From Candidatus Nanosyncoccus nanoralicus (lineage in GTDB: Bacteria > Patescibacteriota > Saccharimonadia > Saccharimonadales > Saccharimonadaceae): DNA of 44,420 nucleotides. How positions within the stretch are numbered: position 1 is the first letter of the stretch; every line of letters begins with the position of its first letter. Shown piece after piece: positions 14,605 through 21,415 of this stretch. Made by a program: the position numbers and the translations under genes. Under the pieces are notes generated by a model that saw nothing but the letters and a program-made list of their open reading frames with translations, did not search any database and was not told the DNA's origin. The stretch is from the NCBI RefSeq assembly GCF_004138405.1, contig NZ_PRLL01000003.1, positions 1 to 44,420 of the forward strand, written 5' to 3'.

Positions 14605-16686
14605 ATGATTTTATCAGCAGGTTTGGAAGAGATAAAAGGAGTTGGTCCTAAAACTGCCGAAGCGCTCCAAAAACGAGGTTTTCGTACTATTAAGGACCTA
14701 CTCTATTATTTTCCACGCAGTTATGAAGACTATCAGTCTCAAACCAATATTGCCGACATTAAACCCGGCCGTGTGATTTTGCGTGGAAAAATTCGGAATC
14801 TCCGTAATCTTCATACCAGACGTCGCAATTTTGTCATTACTCAGGGTGAGATTTATGATCAAACTGGGGCGGTACGCGTTGTTTGGTATAACCAACCCTA
14901 CCGCATTAAAAACTTTGACGAAAGTACCACCTATTATTTCACCGGCCAATATGATTTTAAATATAATCGCTATCAAATCACCGCTCCGTCTGTCGTTACT
15001 GCCGACGAAATAGAACAGAAAATCGAAGGATTTCAACCGATTTATGTAGCTAAAGGTAGCCTTAACTCCGCATGGTTTAAAAAGCTTTTTGAAAAACTTC
15101 AACCTCTTTTACCTCAAATTCCAGATTTACTTCCTCTTGAACATGCACCAAGCTATCTTTTTCAGGGTGCTCGTCGTCAAGCACTGACAAAAATTCATTT
15201 CCCCAAACAGCCTGAAGATGTAGAACAGGCTAAGCAATATCTGGGCTACGAAGAATTATTTGAGTTAATTCTTGCCAGTCAGCTTAATCGACAGGAGAAT
15301 CAGAAGTTAAAGGCGGAGCCTTTAGCTTTTGATCTGAATCTCACTAAGCAATTCCTTTCCTCGCTCCCCTTTACTCTCACCGACGCTCAGAAAAGCGCTG
15401 CGTGGGAAATTCTTCAAGATCTCACCAAAACAACACCGATGAACCGTCTTCTGCAAGGTGATGTTGGTTCGGGCAAAACGATTGTCGCCGCTCTTGCAGC
15501 CTTCCAAGCTATTAAACAGGGTGCGCAGGTGGCAATACTGGCCCCAACCGCCATTTTGGCCTCCCAACATGCCGAAAATCTTGAACGCCTACTTACCCCC
15601 TTCGGTATTCGTACCGCTCTACTTATTGGCGCTACTAAGCAGAAAGATCCACTCAAACAACAAATCAAAGATGGCGAGATCGACTTAATTGTAGGCACAC
15701 ACGCTATTTTAACTGACGACACCCAATTTTCTCGTCTCGCGCTCTGTATTATTGATGAACAACATCGCTTTGGTGTGGCGCAACGTCAAAAGCTCTTAGA
15801 AAAAGTTGCTCTAAATTCCCATCCAAGCACCGTTGACGGACAAAGAATCACTGCCCCGCATTTTCTTGCAATGACTGCAACTCCAATCCCTCGCTCCTTG
15901 CAGCTCACTATTTTTGGTGACTTAGACGTTTCTCTCATTCAGCAAATGCCAAAAGGTAGGCAGCCGATCATTACAAAAATTATTAGCGAAACTAATACTC
16001 GCGAGCTTCTATATCCAGAAATTAAAAAGCACTTAGAGGCTGGGGAACAGGTGTACTGGATCTGCCGACTTATCGAGCAGGACGAAGATGAGCCACTAGA
16101 AAAGGATCAACACACGGTTAAGGAAGAGATAAAACGTTTAGCTAAAATTTTTCCTGGATATAAACTCGCCATTTTGCATGGTAAGATGAAGCCACAGGAA
16201 AAAGACCAGGTCATGAACGACTTTAAAGAACATCGGATCGATATTTTAGTCTCCACCACTGTTGTTGAGGTTGGTGTTGACGTTCCCAATGCTACGCAAA
16301 TCGTTATCATGAACGCCGATCGTTTTGGTTTGGCTCAGGCTCATCAGCTAAGGGGGCGTGTTGGCCGTGGGCAAAAAGCTAGCCAGTGTTTCTTGATTAC
16401 CACCGGTGACAACCCTCCCACTACTCGCCTAAGGGAACTAGAAAAGTCCAATAATGGTTTTTATTTAGCCGAAGTTGACCTTAAATTGCGTGGCCCAGGT
16501 GAGGTTTATGGGGCAATGCAGCACGGCGAACTGGATTTACGTATTGCTAGTCTTGCTGATACAGAAATGATTAAAGCTGCAAGAGCTCAAGCGCTTAATT
16601 TTGCTTCCGATCCGCAAAATATGCTAAAATACAAAGAGCTTAGTCAGTCTATCCAGAAATATCAGCAGCTGACTACTCTAAATTAG
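14605..16686 (+). CDS. recG: ATP-dependent DNA helicase RecG
   Basis: RecG remodels stalled replication forks and Holliday junctions. I start it at 14605 (MILSAGLEEIKGVGPKTAEAL), giving 693 residues, normal for the family. The longer reading frame from 14536 adds a hydrophobic stretch overlapping trmD that is not part of RecG. It has an N-terminal helix-hairpin-helix-like GVGPKTAE, the OB/wedge domain, helicase motif I (GDVGSGKTIVAALA), motif II (IIDEQHRFG), SAT motif MTATPIPRS, and motifs V/VI (VSTTVVEVGVDVPNA, QLRGRVGRG). The C-terminal RecG box region (LKLRGPGEVYGAMQHG) is intact. Confidence 0.96.
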   Translation: MILSAGLEEIKGVGPKTAEALQKRGFRTIKDLLYYFPRSYEDYQSQTNIADIKPGRVILRGKIRNLRNLHTRRRNFVITQGEIYDQTGAVRVVWYNQPYRIKNFDESTTYYFTGQYDFKYNRYQITAPSVVTADEIEQKIEGFQPIYVAKGSLNSAWFKKLFEKLQPLLPQIPDLLPLEHAPSYLFQGARRQALTKIHFPKQPEDVEQAKQYLGYEELFELILASQLNRQENQKLKAEPLAFDLNLTKQFLSSLPFTLTDAQKSAAWEILQDLTKTTPMNRLLQGDVGSGKTIVAALAAFQAIKQGAQVAILAPTAILASQHAENLERLLTPFGIRTALLIGATKQKDPLKQQIKDGEIDLIVGTHAILTDDTQFSRLALCIIDEQHRFGVAQRQKLLEKVALNSHPSTVDGQRITAPHFLAMTATPIPRSLQLTIFGDLDVSLIQQMPKGRQPIITKIISETNTRELLYPEIKKHLEAGEQVYWICRLIEQDEDEPLEKDQHTVKEEIKRLAKIFPGYKLAILHGKMKPQEKDQVMNDFKEHRIDILVSTTVVEVGVDVPNATQIVIMNADRFGLAQAHQLRGRVGRGQKASQCFLITTGDNPPTTRLRELEKSNNGFYLAEVDLKLRGPGEVYGAMQHGELDLRIASLADTEMIKAARAQALNFASDPQNMLKYKELSQSIQKYQQLTTLN

Positions 16687-16706
16687 TTTTACATCAGAAA
16701 GTTATT

Positions 16707-17525
16707 ATGTATTCAACTCTTGCTCTTAACAACAGTAAAAGATCAGGCAATATTGTCGGTACGCATCAAAAGCTCGATAAGATTGCTCGTAAAATATTAC
16801 AAAAAAGCCTACCGGCGCGTGTCTATTTTCCCGATATCAAGGAAATTCTGCTTTTTGAAGGCATGGGTGGCCCAGACGGTTTAAAAAGAAAAAGCCCTGG
16901 CGTTGATGAACCGATGCACTTTATTATCCCAGGCCAAGATGACGGTAAACTCATTCAAATGATTCTAGACCACCAGTATAATCTGAGAAAAGCACTTGCT
17001 ACAGATAACAAGGTCCGCGCTGCCTTTGAAGCCGGTTGGATGGCACACGCCATTACTGACGGCTTAACTCCAGCCCATCACTTTCCGCTCACTGAGGCGC
17101 AGGGTGAGTTGATGACTGAAAAAGAATTTATTAAAATTTTTGGTATTCCGGTCAAGGGAATCATGCGTGGTCGTAATTCCTTGGAGACCTTACGCAATAA
17201 CTGGCTTTATTGGGGGGTCAATGGTTATATGAGCAAACATGTCGCCTTTGAATATGGCGTTGCCATTACTATGACAGCCCTGCCTGAGAGAGTTGTTACT
17301 CCTAAGCTAGACAAAAAAGAATTAAAAAATGTCGACTTAAAACAGGCTTTTTATCAATCTCTTGAACGTGTTGCTTCTCTAAATATGTATACTAGGTTTC
17401 TTGAACAAGGCTGGAATACAGATTTAGCCTTTGAAACTAAAAACATTCTTTTGCCGGAGATTGCACGTGCGATCGCTCTCTGTTGGGCGTCCTCCATTCC
17501 TGAATTGACCGATCCTGCCAAATAG
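16707..17525 (+). CDS. Histidine-rich conserved protein, zinc phospholipase C/S1 nuclease-like (tentative)
   Basis: The 272-residue protein has spaced His and Asp residues suited to a metal cluster: H20 (VGTHQKLDKIA), H72 (DEPMHF), H113 and D117 (WMAHAITDGL), and H123-H124 (PAHHFPL). This pattern resembles zinc-dependent phospholipase C / S1-P1 nuclease folds, in which His and Asp residues bind three zinc ions. There is no signal peptide, unlike secreted phospholipases, so the protein is probably cytoplasmic. It follows recG after 20 nt and precedes rsmD, so it may be co-transcribed with recG. The enzyme class is a guess from pattern; the gene itself is certain. Confidence 0.72.
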   Translation: MYSTLALNNSKRSGNIVGTHQKLDKIARKILQKSLPARVYFPDIKEILLFEGMGGPDGLKRKSPGVDEPMHFIIPGQDDGKLIQMILDHQYNLRKALATDNKVRAAFEAGWMAHAITDGLTPAHHFPLTEAQGELMTEKEFIKIFGIPVKGIMRGRNSLETLRNNWLYWGVNGYMSKHVAFEYGVAITMTALPERVVTPKLDKKELKNVDLKQAFYQSLERVASLNMYTRFLEQGWNTDLAFETKNILLPEIARAIALCWASSIPELTDPAK

Positions 17526-17530
17526 CTTTG

Positions 17531-17539
17531 TGGTAAAAT
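17531..17539 (+). promoter_or_regulatory. Extended -10, leaderless promoter of rsmD
   Basis: TGG-TAAAAT ending 7 nt before the ATG at 17546. Confidence 0.6.
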
Positions 17540-17545
17540 AAAAAC

Positions 17546-18121
17546 ATGAAAAGTGCACGCGAAATCTTCCACCAGGGGAAATTTACTAATGTTAAGATCA
17601 CTTCCGGGCTCTTCCGCGGCCGTGAACTTAAGGCTCCGCAAAATGGTGTTACACATCCGATGGGTTCTCGCGAGAAATTAGCCCTTTTTAATTCGTTAAG
17701 CGATAAAATTAAAGATAAGATTATTCTCGACGTTTTTGCTGGCACCGGTGCGCTTGGACTTGAAGCTCTTTCCCGCGGCGCTTCACACGTTACCTTTATT
17801 GAGGCTGATAAAAAAGCTGCCGAAATCTTAAAGCAGAACGCCATTGTTCTTGGTGTCTTTGAGCAGGTGCGCATTTATAATACAAAAGCGGAAAAAATTG
17901 ACTTCGATAGCCCATTTGATATCGTTATTGCAGATCCGCCTTATGAGTATTTTCATGACCTGCCATTGTCTGTCCTTGATCGTCTTGCTAAAACCGCCAG
18001 GGAATACTTCGTCTTATCTCATCCCTCCGATTTTGACCCTCATGCTATTGATGCTGAGTTGCTTTCGACCAAAGCCTACGCTGGTTCTCGTATTACAATT
18101 TTTCGCCCCCACGAAGCTTAG
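17546..18121 (+). CDS. rsmD: 16S rRNA (guanine-N2) methyltransferase RsmD
   Basis: RsmD methylates G966 (E. coli numbering) of 16S rRNA with SAM. The 191-residue protein shows the N-terminal ITSGLFRGRELKAP, the loop THPMGSREKLALFN (family TRPT..RvREaLFN), SAM-binding motif I DVFAGTGALGLEALSRGA and the catalytic motif ADPPYEYF. All are typical; the length matches the family. In many bacteria rsmD is followed by coaD, but here an LPTTG surface protein gene follows. Confidence 0.94.
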   Translation: MKSAREIFHQGKFTNVKITSGLFRGRELKAPQNGVTHPMGSREKLALFNSLSDKIKDKIILDVFAGTGALGLEALSRGASHVTFIEADKKAAEILKQNAIVLGVFEQVRIYNTKAEKIDFDSPFDIVIADPPYEYFHDLPLSVLDRLAKTAREYFVLSHPSDFDPHAIDAELLSTKAYAGSRITIFRPHEA

Positions 18122-18127
18122 CCCCTC

Positions 18128-18156
18128 TTTACAATAATCTCTAAATATCGTATAAT
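18128..18156 (+). promoter_or_regulatory. Promoter of the LPTTG protein gene
   Basis: TTTACA, 17-nt spacer, TATAAT. The transcript has a leader of about 50 nt with a GTGGAG ribosome-binding site ahead of 18215. Confidence 0.65.
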
Positions 18157-18214
18157 ATCAATCAATAAATTGTAAAAAATCTCGAGGTGGTGTCGAAGAT
18201 TGTGGAGAATTATT

Positions 18215-18691
18215 ATGCGAAATCAAGACGCTAACCGCCCACAGCGTATCAAAATTATTATCATCACTATTATTGCTGCAATCATCATTTTTATTTTTGG
18301 CGCATGGTTGATTACTTCAGCTATTAAAAGCGTAGAAAAGAAACAGCAAGCTAGTTCGGAGCAGAACACAACCGCTCAGAAAGATGAGAAGAATACTGCA
18401 GATAATAAAACTACCGAACAGTCTAGTTCAAACAATGGTAAGACTACTGGTAATACATCAAATTCTACTAGTACCGGTACTGCCTCAAATAAGCCGGCTA
18501 CAAGTACCACTTCCCCTGCTGCACAATATCCTGTTAGCCAGCAAACTAATACCTCAAATACTGCTACTACCGATCTTCCTACTACTGGCCCTGAAGATCT
18601 TCTTCCCACCGCCCTCCTTATCGGCGTTGCCAGCTTCCTTTTCTTCAAGAATCGCGAAATCAAAGCAAAATTAGCTCTCCAAAATTCATAA
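18215..18691 (+). CDS. LPTTG-motif surface protein with N-terminal membrane helix
   Basis: I start at 18215 (MRNQDANRPQ) because a GGAG ribosome-binding site sits 8 nt upstream. The 158-residue protein has one N-terminal membrane helix (about 12-34), a long Thr/Ser/Asn/Gln-rich stalk (about 42-118), then LPTTG (121-125), a hydrophobic segment (about 129-144) and a basic end (KNREIK). This is the layout of a sortase substrate: LPxTG, membrane helix, positive tail. No sortase gene lies in the window. The un-cleaved-looking N-terminal helix is unusual for a classical LPxTG protein, so it may stay a two-span protein. It precedes the tRNA-Leu gene. Confidence 0.78.
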   Translation: MRNQDANRPQRIKIIIITIIAAIIIFIFGAWLITSAIKSVEKKQQASSEQNTTAQKDEKNTADNKTTEQSSSNNGKTTGNTSNSTSTGTASNKPATSTTSPAAQYPVSQQTNTSNTATTDLPTTGPEDLLPTALLIGVASFLFFKNREIKAKLALQNS

Positions 18692-18696
18692 GATTG

Positions 18697-18705
18697 TGTT
18701 ATAAT
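18697..18705 (+). promoter_or_regulatory. Extended -10 promoter of tRNA-Leu
   Basis: TGT-TATAAT, with its end 9 nt before the mature 5' end of the tRNA. Transcription probably begins only a base or two upstream of the mature tRNA. Confidence 0.6.
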
Positions 18706-18713
18706 TAACACAG

Positions 18714-18797
18714 GCCCGAGTGGTGAAATTGGTATACACGTATGCCTTAGGAGCATATGCCTCGTGCGTGCTGGTTCGAGTCCAGTCTCGGGCACCA
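18714..18797 (+). tRNA. tRNA-Leu (anticodon UAG)
   Basis: The acceptor stem GCCCGAG pairs with CTCGGGC, and the discriminator A and CCA end are encoded. The anticodon arm is TATGC-CTTAGGA-GCATA with anticodon TAG, reading CUA/CUN leucine codons. The long variable arm marks a class II tRNA, as expected for leucine. The T arm has TTCGAGT in its loop. Confidence 0.96.
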
Positions 18798-18840
18798 TAC
18801 TGGAATTTTTTAGTTCAAGTATTATTTAATGGATAGTTTA

Positions 18841-18874
18841 TAGGGTCTCTTTCATCTGAGAGGGCCCTATTTTC
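18841..18874 (+). terminator. Terminator after tRNA-Leu
   Basis: AGGGTCTCT pairs with AGAGGGCCCT (one wobble and one bulge) around a TTCATCTG loop, followed by TTTTCTTG. It separates tRNA-Leu from the convergent acetyltransferase gene. Confidence 0.8.
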
Positions 18875-18896
18875 TTGTTGTTAATTTATACCTTGC

Positions 18897-19394
18897 TTAT
18901 ATTTTCATTACCATTTCTAAATCGTGGGCCATAAATCCACTCTTTTTATAAAAGCCTATAGCATTAATATTGTCCGATAAAACCAATAGCTTGATGCTGG
19001 TACATCCCTGGGCTATGAAATAATCTTTCATTCTGTCTAATAACTCTTGTCCTATGCCGGATCCTCTGAATTCCGACTTCACGAATAATAGACCGATCCA
19101 GCCGTCCTTGGATGGCTTACGTGACAGATCATAGATCTCATCATCACCCTTTTTATGCTCAATTATCACGCCCTGAATAAAACCAATAACTTGGCCGTTT
19201 TCTTCTGAAACGAAAACCTTACCGTTCATATTCTTGACGTCATCTAGCATTTTCTGCATATAGTGATGGGCGTCGTCCATATCTTTATAGGGTAGTGATT
19301 CGTGTGTTTGATCGATTTCTGAAAAATACTTCTGAAGTTCGAATTGCATTTTATCTATGTTTTCTCGATCCTTGATGTCCATTTCTCTTATCAT
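18897..19394 (-). CDS. GNAT-family N-acetyltransferase
   Basis: The 165-residue protein is a single GNAT domain. The acetyl-CoA loop is FRGSGIGQELL (R110-G115), preceded by strand WIGLLFVK and followed by CTSIKLLVLSDNINAIGFYKKSGF, the typical motif A and B layout. The substrate cannot be told. An AGGAG ribosome-binding site 8 nt upstream fixes the start. It is divergent from the hydrolase gene at 19492. Confidence 0.9.
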   Translation of the reverse strand: MIREMDIKDRENIDKMQFELQKYFSEIDQTHESLPYKDMDDAHHYMQKMLDDVKNMNGKVFVSEENGQVIGFIQGVIIEHKKGDDEIYDLSRKPSKDGWIGLLFVKSEFRGSGIGQELLDRMKDYFIAQGCTSIKLLVLSDNINAIGFYKKSGFMAHDLEMVMKI

Positions 19395-19472
19395 TTTCTA
19401 CTCCTACTTTAAAATTGATGGTACGCTTACTCAAGGTATTTTTCAAGAGTAGAAGTTTTTATATTCAATATA

Positions 19473-19481
19473 TGATACTAT
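19473..19481 (+). promoter_or_regulatory. Probable extended -10 of the hydrolase gene
   Basis: TGA-TACTAT, ending 11 nt before the ATG at 19492. The hexamer is poor and the call is weak; the leader would be only about 4 nt. Confidence 0.35.
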
Positions 19482-19491
19482 TTGGATAGAT

Positions 19492-20076
19492 ATGCAAGGA
19501 CTTACGTATAAATATTATAGAAAAAATGGGACCAAAACAATTTATATAATCCTGCACGGTGGAGGGGCAGTTGGGGTAGAGACCGATTTTATTTCTTCTA
19601 TTTTTGATGCCATTGCGGCCACTAAAAATAGTGTCCTATGTTTTAATTTTCCGTACTGTGAGAGAGGAGAAGAATCTTCAAGTGGACCAAAATTAAAAGA
19701 AGAGGTAGATGCGCTCAAGCAAGCTGTCGATTTTGCTCATCTTGAAGGATTTCACAAAATTATAATTGTTGCAAAATCGCTCGGCGGTATTATTGCTAGC
19801 TACTATCTTGAGCAATATCCAGATAGTCAAATAGAACTTTCAATTCTTGGATACATCCCTGGAGAAATTAAGCAAAGAGCTATTTTAAACAACTTAAAAC
19901 TAGTTATCCAGGGTACAAATGATCGTTTTGCGTCTCCGGTTGAAGTCAGAAAGATGGTCGGTGATTTAGCTGAAGTAGTTGAAATTATAGATGCGGACCA
20001 TAGTTATAGAAATAGTCAAAAGGAACCAGTCTATCAAGAGATCGCTATTAAAGAGTTGATAAAATGGATTAAGTAG
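19492..20076 (+). CDS. Small alpha/beta hydrolase
   Basis: The 194-residue protein has the minimal alpha/beta-hydrolase fold. An oxyanion-type YIILHGGGAV strand-loop leads, then the nucleophile elbow AKSLGG (S96), an Asp in GTNDRF (D144) and a His in DADHSY (H170). The size resembles the dienelactone-hydrolase-like or KANL3/Tex30-like group. It has no signal peptide, so it acts in the cytoplasm. The substrate is unknown. It stands alone between divergent and leader-controlled neighbours. Confidence 0.85.
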   Translation: MQGLTYKYYRKNGTKTIYIILHGGGAVGVETDFISSIFDAIAATKNSVLCFNFPYCERGEESSSGPKLKEEVDALKQAVDFAHLEGFHKIIIVAKSLGGIIASYYLEQYPDSQIELSILGYIPGEIKQRAILNNLKLVIQGTNDRFASPVEVRKMVGDLAEVVEIIDADHSYRNSQKEPVYQEIAIKELIKWIK

Positions 20077-20128
20077 ACATATAAAGAAGTTTAAGATGTC
20101 TTAACTAATAAAATTCGGTTTAAGTTGG

Positions 20129-20156
20129 TTGCACAAATAGAAAATTATGTTATAAT
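20129..20156 (+). promoter_or_regulatory. Promoter upstream of the attenuator-like leader
   Basis: TTGCAC, 16-nt spacer, and an extended -10 TGT-TATAAT. Transcription should begin near 20163, leaving a leader of about 165 nt, the longest in the window. Confidence 0.7.
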
Positions 20157-20162
20157 TTGAAA

Positions 20163-20327
20163 GCTATACAAATAAGTACCTTACAAAAGTCTAGTCTCTA
20201 TTCTTCTTTACTTCTGTGACGGATTATCTCTACTAATAAACTTATCCTAGTAGGTATAATCAGTCGCAGAAGAAAAAGCTTCTTCTGCAAATTTTTTGGC
20301 GGTATAAAGCCGCAGAAGGAGAAGATT
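20163..20327 (+). promoter_or_regulatory. Attenuator/riboswitch-like 5' leader with mutually exclusive hairpins
   Basis: A long hairpin P1 pairs 20211-20235 with 20248-20272 (two mismatches and two G-U pairs). Its right arm overlaps the left arm (20266-20274, GCAGAAGAA) of a second hairpin whose right arm is TTCTTCTGC (20280-20288) with TTTTTT at 20292-20297. The two therefore cannot coexist: P1 would act as an antiterminator. The TTCTTCTGC arm can also pair with GCAGAAGGA (20312-20320), which holds the Shine-Dalgarno of the next gene. No leader peptide and no T-box motif is seen. The ligand or trigger is unknown. Confidence 0.6.
20266..20297 (+). terminator. Leader-internal intrinsic terminator (part of the attenuator)
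   Basis: A perfect 9-bp stem, GCAGAAGAA with TTCTTCTGC, 5-nt loop, then AAATTTTTT. It lies 31 nt before the downstream start codon, so it would stop expression of the gene at 20328 unless prevented. Confidence 0.65.
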
Positions 20328-20993
20328 ATGAAGAAGAAAATGATAGGCATGGTCATTGATTTAATAGAGAAACAAATCTATGGCTACAATAAAAAAGGCA
20401 AGAGCTATGCATCTAGAAGATATAATGTCTTCTTTGATGATGGCTCTATTCTCAGCCTTTGGGAGCAGGATGATACTAGTCCTTCTGGATGCGAGGCGTG
20501 TACCTACGGGTACTGGTCCTGGCACGAGAGCATAAACATGAAATTTAATTGGCAAATGCAGCCAATTGAAGTAAATATCTTCGAAGCTCTCAGGGAGGAC
20601 AAGGAGGCTGTCAAAGTTATCCTTGGCAATGGTGATTTAATCGCCTCTGCTGATAAATATGGATCAGACGAGTATTATCCAGAAGGATTTGCTCAAGCCG
20701 GTTTTGAAGCAAGAAGGCCAAAGAAACTTGCCTGGTTTATTGCTGACTTGGAAACCTTTCAGGAACAGAATAAGCCAGTAGCCCAGCCAGGTTATTATGA
20801 CTTATCATTGGCAGGACGACTTGCTGATGATGAAGAGTTCGTTAGAGCTGAATGTCAAAACACTTTGGCTGATGCCCAGTCGGTGGTTACTATTGGAAAG
20901 GAGGCGGACTTTAGAAAAGTCGAGACAACCTTGGGTAGTGACGTGCACCTCATCGAGGTCAAGTGCGTAAACCAAACTCTTGTCTTTGATTAA
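20328..20993 (+). CDS. Unknown protein controlled by an attenuator-like leader
   Basis: I do not recognise this 221-residue protein. It has no signal peptide or membrane helix, so it is cytoplasmic. It starts with a short basic stretch and a beta-rich N-terminal part containing SLWEQDDTSPSGCEACTYG and YGYWSWHESINMKFNW, rich in Trp and Tyr with two close Cys. The C-terminal half is acidic and may form helices (ADDEEFVRAECQNTLADAQ), with a final VHLIEVKCVNQTLVF strand. A good AAGGAG ribosome-binding site precedes the ATG. A strong terminator follows, so the gene is transcribed alone. The regulated leader suggests a condition-specific role. Confidence 0.75.
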   Translation: MKKKMIGMVIDLIEKQIYGYNKKGKSYASRRYNVFFDDGSILSLWEQDDTSPSGCEACTYGYWSWHESINMKFNWQMQPIEVNIFEALREDKEAVKVILGNGDLIASADKYGSDEYYPEGFAQAGFEARRPKKLAWFIADLETFQEQNKPVAQPGYYDLSLAGRLADDEEFVRAECQNTLADAQSVVTIGKEADFRKVETTLGSDVHLIEVKCVNQTLVFD

Positions 20994-20999
20994 TTTTAT

Positions 21000-21027
21000 A
21001 CCCAGGGTAAAATCCCTGGGTCTTTTA
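21000..21027 (+). terminator. Terminator of the 20328 gene
   Basis: ACCCAGGG (21000-21007) pairs perfectly with CCCTGGGT (21014-21021) around TAAAAT, followed by CTTTTATTT. Confidence 0.9.
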
Positions 21028-21048
21028 TTTGAAATAGAAAATTTAAAT

Positions 21049-21054
21049 TATAAT
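21049..21054 (+). promoter_or_regulatory. -10 box, leaderless promoter of the ASCH gene
   Basis: TATAAT ending 7 nt before the ATG at 21061. It has no TG extension; a TTGAAA lies 14 nt upstream, closer than usual. Confidence 0.55.
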
Positions 21055-21060
21055 ACATAC

Positions 21061-21396
21061 ATGACAACACATTATATGAATCTTCAACCCCGTTATTTTA
21101 ACTACATAAAAAACGGCACCAAGCGTATCGAGCTTCGACTTAATGATGAAAAGCGTAGACAGCTTCAACTTGGCAATACATTAGTTTTTACTAGCTCCGA
21201 AGGGGAATCACTTTCAACCAAAATAACTGGCTTATTGTACTATCAGGATTTCGTATCTCTATTTCAAGATTTTCCTATCGAACTTCTTTCAGATGCTACA
21301 ATGTCTAAAGCTGAACTGCTAAATGTCCTCAATGAGTTCTATCCAGCAGAAAAACAGCGTCATTACGGTGTTCTCGGAATCAGAATCGAACCGTAA
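21061..21396 (+). CDS. ASCH/PUA-like domain protein
   Basis: I start at 21061 (MTTHYMNLQPRYFNYIKNG) because a TATAAT box sits 7 nt upstream; the longer frame from 20980 runs back through a terminator. The 111-residue protein fits the ASCH fold: LQPRYFNYIKNGTKRIELRLND, then QLQLGNTLVFTS, then TKITGLLYY and a terminal YGVLGIRIEP. ASCH proteins bind RNA or nucleosides and include N4-acetylcytidine amidohydrolases. The K-x-E/R arrangement NGTKRIELR is typical. The substrate is not known. It immediately precedes uvrB. Confidence 0.82.
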   Translation: MTTHYMNLQPRYFNYIKNGTKRIELRLNDEKRRQLQLGNTLVFTSSEGESLSTKITGLLYYQDFVSLFQDFPIELLSDATMSKAELLNVLNEFYPAEKQRHYGVLGIRIEP

Positions 21397-21400
21397 CTAA

Positions 21401-21409
21401 TGATATAAT
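21401..21409 (+). promoter_or_regulatory. Extended -10, leaderless promoter of uvrB
   Basis: TGA-TATAAT ending 7 nt before the ATG of uvrB; no Shine-Dalgarno is present. The box lies just after the stop of the ASCH gene. Confidence 0.7.
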
Positions 21410-21415
21410 AAAACC

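Noticed and set aside
20163..20327. T-box riboswitch in the leader
   Set aside because: No T-box sequence (AGGGTGGTACCGCG type) or specifier loop is visible, and the gene is not an aminoacyl-tRNA synthetase or amino-acid gene.
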